Of a stretch of DNA of 64,000 bases, positions 46,075 through 55,918 are shown one piece after another (the stretch's first letter is position 1; each line of letters opens with the position of its first letter). The stretch comes from Phanerodontia chrysosporium. Taxonomy: Eukaryota > Basidiomycota > Agaricomycetes > Polyporales > Phanerochaetaceae. The position numbers and the translations under genes are program-made. Where the stretch lies: NCBI GenBank assembly GCA_001910725.1, contig MJGA01000008.1:1171103-1235102 (forward strand), in the 5' to 3' direction. The notes below the pieces were generated by a model. The model saw only the letters and a program-made list of their open reading frames with translations, was not told the DNA's origin and searched no databases.

Positions 46075-48387
46075 ATGGAAGCCCTCCGCCTGCGCAAAAA
46101 GTTCCCCGAGGTCTCGCAGGATGAGCTCTTCGACCTCATAAATCGTTTCAAGTGCGTCGCCTCGCCAGGCCGCCCCGTGATGACACTGACAAGAGCACAG
46201 CTCAATCTCCACAGACACGCCAGGACGTGTCGACAAGAGCAGCGTCCTGCATGCTCTCCAGTCGAGCGGAGAGTCCTACGACCGTGCACGAGAGACCCTC
46301 AAGCACGTCAGTGTCGACGCGAGTGGAAAGGTCGAGCTTGAGGACTGGGTAGAGGTACGTCTGCGCACCCGTGCGCCATTGGAAAGGGGTCCTTACAAAT
46401 GCCGTGTCGCAGCTCAATGTCAAGCTGAAGCAGCAAGCACCGCCGACTGCGCTCCCCTCCAAGGCCGGCAAGGTCACCGTCCAGGGCTCGAACGCGAATG
46501 TCGCGCATACTATCAACGAGGATGAGCGTCGCGAGTTCACCCACCACATCAACGCTGTCTTGGAAGGCGACCCAGATGTCGGACACCGCGTCCCCATCCC
46601 CACGGACACCATGCAGATTTTCGACGAGTGCAGAGACGGTCTCATTCTCTCCAAGCTCATCAACGACTCCGTGCCAGAAACGATCGATGTCCGTGTCCTC
46701 AACAAGCCCACACCCAAGAAGCCCTTGAATGCGTTCCAAATCACGGAGAACAACAACATTGTCATCACGTCTGCAAAGGCTATCGGATGCTCTGTCGTCA
46801 ACATCGGTTCGACAGATATCGCAGAGGGTCGCGAGCATCTCATTCTCGGTCTCATCTGGCAAATCATCCGGAGAGGTTTGCTCAGTCAGATTGATATCAA
46901 GATTCACCCCGAGCTGTACCGCCTTTGCGAGGAGGGTGAGACCATCGACGACCTCTTGAGGCTCACTCCCGACCAAATACTGCTGCGCTGGTTCAACTAC
47001 CACCTGAAGGCGGCCGGCTGGAAGCGGAGGTATGTGATCTTAGATATTCCAGGAGATTCGGATGCTGATATATACTACAGAGTGAATAACTTCAGCCGTG
47101 ATGTCAGCGATGGAGAGAACTACACCGTCCTGCTTCACCAGCTCAAGCCCGACCAGTGCTCTCTGGACCCTCTCCAGACTCGCGATCTGAAGACTCGTGC
47201 AGAACAGGTATGACCGGTACAATCACGGATTTGAAGCTCGGCGCTGACATCATCGTTAGGTTCTCCAAAACGCGGACCGTATTGGCTGCAGGAAGTACCT
47301 GACGCCTACCGCGCTCGTGTCCGGCAACCCCCGACTGAACCTTGCGTTCGTTGCCAACCTCTTCAACAACCACCCAGGCCTCGAACCGCTTGACGAGCAG
47401 GAAGCGAAGGATTATGGTGTCGTGGAGGACTTCGACGCGGAAGGCGAACGCGAAGCTCGTGTCTTCACGCTCTGGCTCAACTCGCTCGGCGTCGAGCCAG
47501 CCGTCTTCAACCTGTTCCAGAACTTGCGCGATGGCCTCGTCATCCTGCAGGCGTTTGACAAGATCATGCCGGGTAGCGTCGTGTGGCGACGCGTGAACAA
47601 GCCCAAAGAAGGCGCGCAGCCCGTGCAGCCGCAGACGTACATCAACGAGAACGGCGAGGAGAGGAAGTCGAGATCGGCGTGACACCGAATCAGTCGACAC
47701 TCTCGCGCTTCAAGCAGGTCGAGAACTGCAACTACGTGATCGACCTTGGCAAGCAGAACGGGATGCACCTTGTCGGCGTGCAGGGCTCGGACATCGTCGA
47801 TGCGCAGCGCACGCTCGTGCTTGGTCTCGTGTGGCAGCTCATGCGGTGCGTCGTTTTCGTTCTATTAGTTAGGGACGTGCATGCTGACGGCCCGTGCCAG
47901 CATGAGCATCACGAAGACGCTCAGCCAGGCGGCGAAGGGCCGGCCAATCAGCGACCAGGACATCCTCAAGTGGGCGAACACGACCGTGCAGAAGGGCAAG
48001 CCCGGCGCGCGGACGATCCGCTCGTTCAAAGACCCGTACCTCACGACTGGCATCTTCCTCCTTGACCTTCTCGAGGCGCTCCGCCCCGGCATCGTCGACC
48101 CGACCCTCATCATCAACGTCAGCGAGAGCGGCGACTACGAAGACCGCCGCCAGAATGGTGAGTGCTCTCTGGTCACGGACGAGCGCGGCGATGCTGACTG
48201 TGTCCGCAGCCAAACTTGCCATTTCTATTGCCCGCAAGGCGAATGCTCTCATATTCCTAGTGCCCGAGGATATCGTCGATGTCCGATCTCGTCTGGTAAG
48301 TTGCCCCGGCATCGAGTCGTTATACCACCGCTGACTTGCCGTTAGATCATGACCTTCGTCGGCAGTCTCATGGCCCTGGACAAGTAA
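46075..48387 (+). CDS. fim1: Fimbrin (plastin/Sac6-type actin bundler)
   Basis: Fimbrin cross-links actin filaments at cortical patches and rings. Start MEALRLRKKFPEVSQDELF leads to a short EF-hand-like region (GRVDKSSVLHALQSSG, DASGKVELEDWVE). Four calponin-homology domains follow as two actin-binding units: CH1 VPIPTDTMQIFDECRDGLILS with LNAFQITENNNI; CH2 TPDQILLRWFNYHLKAAGW and NYTVLLHQLKP; CH3 ARVFTLWLNSLGVEP, LRDGLVILQAFDKI and VENCNYVIDLGKQ; CH4 DQDILKWANTTVQ, GIFLLDLLEALRPG and LIFLVPEDIVDVRSRL. The end MTFVGSLMALDK stops at 48387. Introns are short. Single-base slips appear near 46215 and near 47665 (gaggagagg). The length of about 640 residues fits the family. Confidence 0.94.
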
Positions 48388-48653
48388 ACGCAGACTATAA
48401 TGTAAGACAGGAAGCTAGGTTTGTAGTGATTGTACCGGAAATACCAGTGAAAGCATGTACCTTACAATTCAATTGGACGGCGGTATTTTTGTTCTGTGTT
48501 TTCGTCGGTCTTCAATGAAAGCAGTGAGTCAGTCCAGCATACAGGTCTTGTCGCAACAGAATTGTGGACGAAGACAATATTCCAAGCTTATATTATATAT
48601 TGTACATTTAACTCTACACCCGCCAGCGAGCGTCATGTCCAGGAGTGCACGCC

Positions 48654-50227
48654 CTAGGCATGATGCGTGAAAAGCCGCTTCAGCCTCTGACGCACCCCAA
48701 CCTTGGGCGTGCCGAGATACACGCCCTCGTACGTATGACCTCGCTTCGGAATCTCGAGGCCCCCAACCGCAGGGGCCGGCACCGTCGCAACAAGCACCTG
48801 TGCAACTGGCGCCTTCACCACGGCAGCCTCGCCCGAGTCGACGTACGTCGCGGACGACGTGCCCTTCTCGCCGGCGGGCGGCGGACGCTGCGTCGAGCGA
48901 CGCGCATGGGCGGCAGCTGGGCGGGTCGGCGCGGGCGATGCTGCGGCAGGCGGCGCGCGGGGACGACAGGCGACACCGCGTCCGCGTCCGCGTCGGGGAA
49001 CTCGGAGCGGAGCGCCGCCGAGTTCACGAACGTCGACGTCGGCGGCTCGGGCGCGGCGCACCGCCCCGCGAGCGGGCTCTGCGCCGTCTCGGCGAGGATG
49101 GAGGGCGAGCGCGCTGGGGGGACGCTTACCGTCAGCGGTGTGTCTCCCCGGAGTCGGCGAGGCAGAGGGCGGACGTACCCCACGACGAGACGGAGCCCCA
49201 GCTGACCTGCGCGGACGGGATGGGCACGTATGCGGGCTTGGGCCGCGGGCGGCGCGGGCCGGCAGTTGCGCGCGACGCGCTGGAGGTGCGGCTCGGCGGC
49301 GGCGATGTCGGCCTCGGACATAAAGAAGGTGTCGGCCTGCGCGACGAGGAAGCGGAGCTCGGCGAGCGACGCGCAGTCGTCCTCGCGCTCGGTGAGCATG
49401 CGCTGGAGGATGTGTGCGGCCTGCGCCGAGATCGGGAGCGTGTACCGCAGGAAGTCCGGCGTTGCGACGAAGCACTGGTACCACCCGTCCTCGTCGTTCG
49501 CGATCGCCCATGGCATCACGCCCGTGAGCACGTTCACGAAGACGATCGCGAGCGCCCAGATGTCGTTCCGCACTGCGCTGTACCCGCGGTGGTCATGCAG
49601 GACATCGTTGCATTCTATGGGGCGGCTTTGTGAGCGGAAGACCACGGATACAGTGAGCGAGATATGCTTACCGGGGCTGCGGTACTGCTGCGTGCCGACG
49701 CCGTAAGCGTGGTTCTGCTGGGTGGTGCTCGCGAGCCCAAAGTCCGTGAGCCAGACCCGATTGCTGTCCGGACTGATCAGCACGTTGTTCGGCTTCAGGT
49801 CGCGATGGTACACGCCCTTTTCGTGGCAGAAGGCGACGGCGTCGATCATCTGGAGGAAGACGCTTCGTACTAGGGCGTCGTTCCCCCAGAAGACCTTCTT
49901 CTCCTTGATCGCCCTCCATAGATCCCCAGCTGGGAAGTAGTCGAGGACGAGATATGTGAAGTACCGGTCGGAGAACGTCCGCCTGATGGTGGCGACACTG
50001 GGGTGAGATTGGACGACACCGTGAAGGAGGAGCTCGCGGCGGTAGAGCTGGAGTTGTTCCTCCTTCGGAATAATCTTCACTGCCAGCAGTGAAGACTCCG
50101 GGTGGATAAGGTCGCGAGCACGGAAGACAGCACCGAAGCTACCTTGACCAATGCAGTCAAGGAGCTGCAGCTTGCCTCCGTTCACGACCTTGTATCGGAA
50201 ATCGTTGATGGTGTAGGCAGCAGGCAT
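48654..50227 (-). CDS. Ran1/Vhs1-like Ser/Thr protein kinase (paralogue 3)
   Basis: Start MPAAYTINDFRYKVVNGG. Kinase motifs: GQGSFGAVFRA, Lys in LAVKIIPK, YLVLDYFPAGDLW, YHRDLKPNNVLI, TDFGLAS, GVGTQQYRSP|EC and RNDIWALAIVFVNVLTG. The intron 49671-49615 (57 bp, stop-free, multiple of three) splits the activation segment at the codon used by all paralogues. A second intron begins at gtacgtccgccc near 49180 after VSWGSVSSWG. The tail is Pro/Ala-rich; one slip near 48940 restores a frame ending VGGLEIPKRGHTYEGVYLG and then GVRQRLKRLFTHHA at 48654. This end matches the basic-hydrophobic tail of paralogue 1. It is closest to paralogue 1 by its GTQQYRSP segment. Confidence 0.85.
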
Positions 50228-50996
50228 GCGTATTCCAGCAACTTGTTCGATGAGTGCCAGTGAAGATGGATGTGCGAAGTCAAGAGCCTTGGGAGAATAT
50301 CTTTGTGCATCCTGGTCTTAAATAGTGTTTGAATTTGGGGCATCCGCGCTTCGGTAGAGTCGATCCCACAGTCGGTGCTGCTTTAACGAGGTAGTATCCG
50401 TGCTAGGGTAGTAAAGTCGATGTGTTTCAGCCTTTCTGAGGCATCCGTGCGGATCAGGTGTTGAATTGACCTTTTTTTCCTGCCATCTCTCCGCGGACTG
50501 TTTCGTTGCAATCGAGACTGAGCTTGAGAAATGGAAAGGTACCTCTGACCTAGGTCCAGTAGTGACTGATCTGCAGCGCGTATAGCTAACGAGAAACGAT
50601 GCGTGTGTGCAATGCAGGGAACGTCCGTTGTCGTACGTTTGGCGTGCACGCTCGATGTGTGAGCGAGAATGCGGAAGCGTTCGACTTTGTGGCGCCCACG
50701 TGGAGCCCACGTGGACCTACCTAGCCCGCGTTCAGAACGCCCTATCCCGTCGACTTTCTCGTCAGTCCTGCTCTATCACCTCTGAGTCATCTATGCCTTC
50801 AACTTTGCCATGATAAAGGTGGAAATATGGCCTTCTTGTTTCTGAAGCGGCTCCGCCAGTCCTGGTCGTCGGATGGCTCGCGGTCAGCCCAGTCAGGCTG
50901 ACTACCTGGCTAACTACAAGTATTGCCCCGCTGCCATGAGCCGTCCCCGTCCCCAAGTCCTCCTCCGACCACTCATCCAGGAAGGCGACGTCCCAA
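50228..50996. promoter_or_regulatory. Upstream region of kinase paralogue 3
   Basis: 769 bases between outward-facing genes. A TATA-like cttaaatag (read as ctatttaag on the - strand) is at 50317-50325, about 90 bases before the kinase start. Otherwise nothing was recognised. Confidence 0.45.
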
Positions 50997-51806
50997 ATGG
51001 TCTCAACGTCCTCCGCCTCTCGCTTTAAATCCCGCCTATCTCGCAAGCTCCATTCCCTTACGCGTACATACAAGTCTTCCGACCCTGGTTCACGTGTCAA
51101 AGCGTCAAAGACAATGAAGGCAGCGAAGAAGGATGTGAAAGAGGACAACAGGTTCGTTACGACATTGCGCGCCCTGTCACTCCGGCACCTCCCCCACCTC
51201 AAGGCTTTCCCCCATCACTCTCGTGACTTCCACACCTCCCCTGCCCTCCCGAAGGACCCGCTCAGCAAGAGAAAGATAATCCGCGTATCTAAACTAAACT
51301 TTGGTCCATTCGATACAGAGCTACCCCCTCCATCCTCTACCAGTGCTGCTACCATACGTACTGCGCCTGTACCAACCGAGGCGAGCCGACCCCTTGGCAT
51401 GTGCGGCACCGCCACCTCTCTTGGCTTCCGCGACCTCTCGGATACTGCGGTTCTCGGCGATCCTGCTGCAACGGTCACCGGACATACCGCCGCCTGGTGG
51501 AAGACCGAACAACGTGCCGCAGACACGTCTATCACGACGCAGCGTACGTGTTACTCTCAGGGAAGCTGGATGGAGGCCATCCACGGGACGGTAGCAGGCG
51601 GTAATGCAATACACACAAGCAACTCCAGCACGACTCTGCGCAGTTTCGAGAGCGAGCTGCTCCGGAGCGAAGACTGGTCGGAGGCGTCGGAGGTATCGCG
51701 TTCGATGAGCAGTGTCAGCGGCCCCTGGAATGAAGTCGATCTCACGACGAGCTCTATCAACGAGGAAAGCTTCATTAGGATCGCGGAGACCGAGCTGGGC
51801 TGGTGA
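50997..51806 (+). CDS. Hypothetical 269-residue protein
   Basis: An undamaged single-exon frame between divergent kinase genes. It starts MVSTSSASRFKSRLSRK with a strongly basic N-terminus (FKSRLSRKLHSLTRTYK, KTMKAAKKDVKED), which could be a nuclear or mitochondrial targeting region. The rest is Ser/Thr-rich without a known domain: PLSKRKIIRVSKLNFGPFD, HTAAWWKTEQRAADTS, LRSEDWSEASEVSRSMSS, and an acidic end SFIRIAETELGW. The clustered Ser in acidic context look like kinase sites. Function unknown. Its place inside a kinase cluster is suggestive but proves nothing. Confidence 0.6.
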   Translation: MVSTSSASRFKSRLSRKLHSLTRTYKSSDPGSRVKASKTMKAAKKDVKEDNRFVTTLRALSLRHLPHLKAFPHHSRDFHTSPALPKDPLSKRKIIRVSKLNFGPFDTELPPPSSTSAATIRTAPVPTEASRPLGMCGTATSLGFRDLSDTAVLGDPAATVTGHTAAWWKTEQRAADTSITTQRTCYSQGSWMEAIHGTVAGGNAIHTSNSSTTLRSFESELLRSEDWSEASEVSRSMSSVSGPWNEVDLTTSSINEESFIRIAETELGW

Positions 51807-52278
51807 GCTGCTCCGCCTGGATTGTCTTTGCTTCTTCCTGTCCGCAGTGTTCACCTTTGCGCCCTGCTGCGACTGTTCCGTCGTTCCGCAATGATAATGC
51901 ATAGCCTCTCTTTCTTCCGCTCCCCCGCTCATTGTCCTTTCCTGGCAACGGCCCGACCCTGAAAAATACCTCGCCTGTACACCGACTTGAGCATGGCGTC
52001 ACATTCATCCTGGCCGGCAGGCCTGCGATAGGGATTTCAATCGCGTCCGCCGTCGGTACGATGGCCGGCTAGGTCTACAACGAGCGTGGTTGCCATCTTG
52101 GGAATACCCGCCACTTGCGATCGTCCGCAAGCAGATCGACCGCAGACCGCGATCGCTGCCTCTGCGGGTCACTTGAGTTCCGCAAGCTGCGTACCCGCAG
52201 GGATATAGAGGTGCATCCCTTGTCATTAGTGCATCCTGGACACTTTGAACTCTTAACCTCTCGCATCATTCTGGTGCC
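51807..52278. promoter_or_regulatory. Upstream region of kinase paralogue 4
   Basis: 472 bases without a gene. gatatagagg at 52202-52211, about 77 bases before the kinase start, is TATA-like. Confidence 0.4.
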
Positions 52279-53615
52279 ATGCCCAACATCGTACCAACGA
52301 TAGAATCACTCGCCGGCCACACGATAGAAGGTGGCCGGCTCCTGCTCATTGACCCTCTCGGCCAAGGCTCTGGTGGCGTCGTCTTTCGTGCCTTCGACCT
52401 CTGCTCGTCGACGCCATATGCGTGAAGTGCATGGTGAAGGCGGAAGCAGGTTCACGGCAGGCGATGTTCCAGCAACGAGAAATAGCGCTGCACAAACGCG
52501 TGTCCGGACACAAGAACGTCGTGACGCTGCACCGCGTCGTCGAGGAGCGCGGGCACATCTTCCTCGTGCTCGACTACTGCGGCGGCGGGGACCTCTTCAA
52601 GTTCCTCACGCGCCGCGGGACGTACGTTCACAACGATGAGCTCATCAAGAACGTGCTCTGCCAACTAATCGACGGCCTCACGCACTGCCATGCTCACGGT
52701 GTCTTCCACCGTGACATCAAGCCCGAGAACATTATGTGCAGTCGCGATGGGACGCAGGTCAAGTTGGGGGACTTTGGCCTCGCGACGGACAGCGTGGCGA
52801 GCTGCAATTTCGGAGCGGGCACCTCAGGATACATGAGCCCAGGTAAGCAGGGCAGTTCTTCAGACGTCGATATTTTTCTAATGCCTACAGCAGAATGCAT
52901 AGGGCATGAGATGGGTGTATCAGGATACCGCACATCGGCGAACGACGTCTGGGCGCTGGGGATCATTTTCACGAGCATGATCTCGGGGCACAACCCGTGG
53001 CGGCGCGCGGTCATGGCGGACTCGTGCTTCGCGTCGTACATCCACGACCCGACGTTCCTGAAGCGGATGCTGCCGATCTCGGCGGCCGCGAACGACATCC
53101 TCGTCGGCGTGTTCGCGCCGAGCGAGACGCGGCTCACGCTCGCGGCGCTGCGCGCCAAGGTGCGCGCCGCGGACACGTTCTTCCTCGCGCCGGCGGAGCT
53201 CGCGCGCGCGAGCAAGTTCGTGCGCCAGGCGGCGGAGTCGTACGCCGCGGGCGTGTCGAGCGCGTCTGCGTCGTCGTTTGGCCCGCTCTTCGAGGACACG
53301 GCCGCCGACGCGGCGCAGCACCTCATCGAGCTGCGCAAGGCGGAGGGCGGGCCCGTGGTACCCCTCGACGAGGACGGCATCGTCGTCGTGCCGGGGCCTG
53401 GCCTGGAGCTGGAGGTGCAGGAGGATGGCACGCAACCCAAGCCGGACAGGCGTCCTCTTCCGCCGCCGCAGCCCATGCCCTTGTTCAGGGATTTCCTGCA
53501 GTCGTCGTCGTCGGACTCATCCGATTCGGAAAGCCGGGAGCAAAAGACGAAGCCGTGCCGGTCGCACTCGCCCACAGGGCTCTTCCGGCGTATAATGGAC
53601 AAAATTTTTGACTGA
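52279..53615 (+). CDS. Ran1/Vhs1-like Ser/Thr protein kinase (paralogue 4)
   Basis: Start MPNIVPTIESLAGHTIEGG. Gly loop GQGSGGVVFRAFDLC; the frame then slips by one base at 52421 (tatgcgtgaag) before the catalytic Lys in VKCMVKAEAGS. After the slip the rest is open: VVEERGHIFLVLDYCGGGDLF, FHRDIKPENIMC, GDFGLAT, GTSGYMSP|ECIGHEM, ANDVWALGIIFTSMISGHNPW. The intron 52843-52893 (51 bp, stop-free, multiple of three) lies at the shared activation-segment position. The tail has an acidic Ser-rich patch (SSSDSSDSESREQK) and ends GLFRRIMDKIFD. If the slip is real the kinase would lack its Gly loop; I think it is a missing base. Confidence 0.82.
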
Positions 53616-54280
53616 GCTTGCTTCACGAAGTTGTATTGTAGGAAGGGTGACAATTATGCACTGGATGTATCTCTACTGATAGGTTTCGTTGTACTGTAGA
53701 ATAAAAAGGAACACTTCATCTGCATTAGCTATAGTCTGACAGACTCCGAGGGTGAAGCCAGATACATATGGTCTTCCGCCAGCGCTCGATCATCCTGGAC
53801 CAGCAGGCGCCCGCGTGTGGTATGTGGCGGCACCTGTGAGCTTGACCGTGCGCGTGACCACCGACATCCTCCATGCGATTACGTGACCCCCTCGTGTACG
53901 CGAGAGCCATGCAGAACACCCCGATGATCCCGAGCCCCGTGCCATATAGGGCTCACTGGTATGAAGGCGCAGTTGTAGTCATCCCGGGCCTTTCGCGGCC
54001 CTTCGAGTTTGGGCATTTCAATCGAGGCCAGCTCTGCCTCGCCAAAGTCAAGACGAGCCTGCCGTTGTTCCGCATTGCTATCGAGACTGACTTGTCATTT
54101 CTGCTCTTATCCTTGGGCGCGGGTAGCGGAAGCTGCAAACCTTGCCAAATAGACAGACAAGAGGAGAGGATCCGCTGGACCCCGCAGAACTGCATATATT
54201 GCAGGGTACTGCGTCGAGGAAGACCAGCGTAACTTGACTTCGTTCAGCCACCATCCCTCGAAGTTACACTCTACTCTCTC
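53616..54280. promoter_or_regulatory. Upstream region of kinase paralogue 5
   Basis: 665 bases without a supported gene. catatatt at 54193-54200, about 88 bases before the start codon, is a good TATA candidate. Confidence 0.45.
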
Positions 54281-55682
54281 ATGCATTCCAAGGCTACTCT
54301 TCCTTCTCCCTCGGACTTGATGGGCAAGACTGTCGACGCTGGTCGTCTTCAGCTCGAGCTCACCGAGCTTCTTGGCGAGGGTGCCTATGGTGTTGTCTTT
54401 CGTGCCCGCTCCCTCGTGCCAGAGGCTCCTTCGGCGTCGTCCTCATCCTCGTCCGCGTACACCCCTGCCCCGCGCGAGTACGCCGTCAAGGTACTCCGCA
54501 AGGCCGCGGACTGGACGCCGGAGGGCCAGAGCCAACACCGGGAGGTCATGCTGCACCAGCTCGTCTCGGGGTCGCACCCCTCCATTTTACCGCTCCACGC
54601 CGTCGTCGAGGACGAGGCGCACATTTACCTCGTCCTCGACTTCTGCAGCGGCGGCGATCTCTACAACGCGATCGTCGAGCGCCATGCCTATGCGCGGAAC
54701 GACGAGCTGGTGAAGCATGTGTTCGTGCAAATCCTCGACGCCGTCCAGGCATGCCATGACCACGGGGTGTTCCACCGCGACTTGAAGCCTGACAACATCT
54801 TCGTCAGTGCGGACAGCGCGAGGGCATACCTCGGCGACTTTGGTCTGGCTACGGACGAGGCGTTGAGCCGGAACCACGCCTGCGGATCGTCGTACTACAT
54901 GAGTCCAGGTAAGACCCCTTTGTCTCCGCCAATCGCAAAGCGGCCGCTGACCGTTCCTCTCCGCAGAGTGCATTGGCGAGGAGCGTAACTTCGGCTCGTT
55001 CTACAACGAGACGAGCGACATCTGGGCGCTCGGCGTCGTGCTCTGCAACATGCTTACGGGCCGCAACCCGTGGCGGCGCGCGACGACCGAGGATGCGCAC
55101 TTTGCTGCGTTCTTGCACGACGGCGCCGCGGTGCTCACGTCCTTCCTGCCCATCTCGGTGCAATGTGCGGAACTGCTCGCGCGCGTGTTCACGTTCAACC
55201 CTGCGGAGCGCATCACCCTCGCGGAGCTGCGCGCGGGCGTGCTCGGCATGAAGACGTTCTTCATGAGCGCGGGCGAGGTCGCGTGCGCGGGCCCCGAGGC
55301 GCGCTGTGCCGCCGCCGCGTACACGCCGCGCCTGCCCGAGTACACGACGCCCGAGCTCGTGGGCGACGAGCGTGCGTTCCACGACATCCACCACTTCCCC
55401 GACGACGAGTACCTCTTCGGCAGCCCCGACCCCGACGCGGACTGGTCCGCGGGCATGTCGTCGGAGCCGCTGTCGTCGTCTTCCACACTCTTCTCGCTCG
55501 GCAGCACGCTGTGCGAGGAGTCGGTGTCGGAAGAGAAGGGAAAGGGAAAGGAGATCGTGGTCGAGGAGGCGCAAGATTATTTCGTTGGCGGCTTCGGCGA
55601 GAAGTTGACGATGAAGAACGGGAAGCTCTCCGCGCTGCAGGACAGGCCGGCGGAGCGCTTCCTGGCCAAGATGTTGGCCTGA
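54281..55682 (+). CDS. Ran1/Vhs1-like Ser/Thr protein kinase (paralogue 5)
   Basis: A complete two-exon kinase (54281-54908 and 54967-55682). Start MHSKATLPSPSDLMGK. Gly loop GEGAYGVVFRA with an Ala/Ser-rich insert before the catalytic Lys in YAVKVLRKA; then HIYLVLDFCSGGDLY, FHRDLKPDNIFV, GDFGLAT and HACGSSYYMSP|ECIGEE. C-lobe: TSDIWALGVVLCNMLTGRNPW and LTSFLPISVQCAELLARVF. The tail is acidic and Ser-rich, with EEKGKGKEIVVEEAQDYF, ending AERFLAKMLA. The 58-bp intron is at the same codon as in its paralogues. No frame damage. It is closest to paralogue 2 by GSSYYMSPECIG. Confidence 0.9.
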
Positions 55683-55918
55683 AACCCCTACTACAAATAT
55701 TTTGCATACATACCCATTTGTCCGCTAGACGTCCCATAGAGTGCTGCTGGTCAGCGGGAACAGGACATAATATTCGATTCGTAATATCACTCGTGTGATT
55801 GTGAGAAAGCAGTGTCCTGTACAGATAACGGTGCGTGATTAATGACAGCGAGTTACGGTGAGCGAAAGCAGATGACAAAGCGCAAGTCCAGATGCAAAAC
55901 CCTCAAAACATGGTACAA

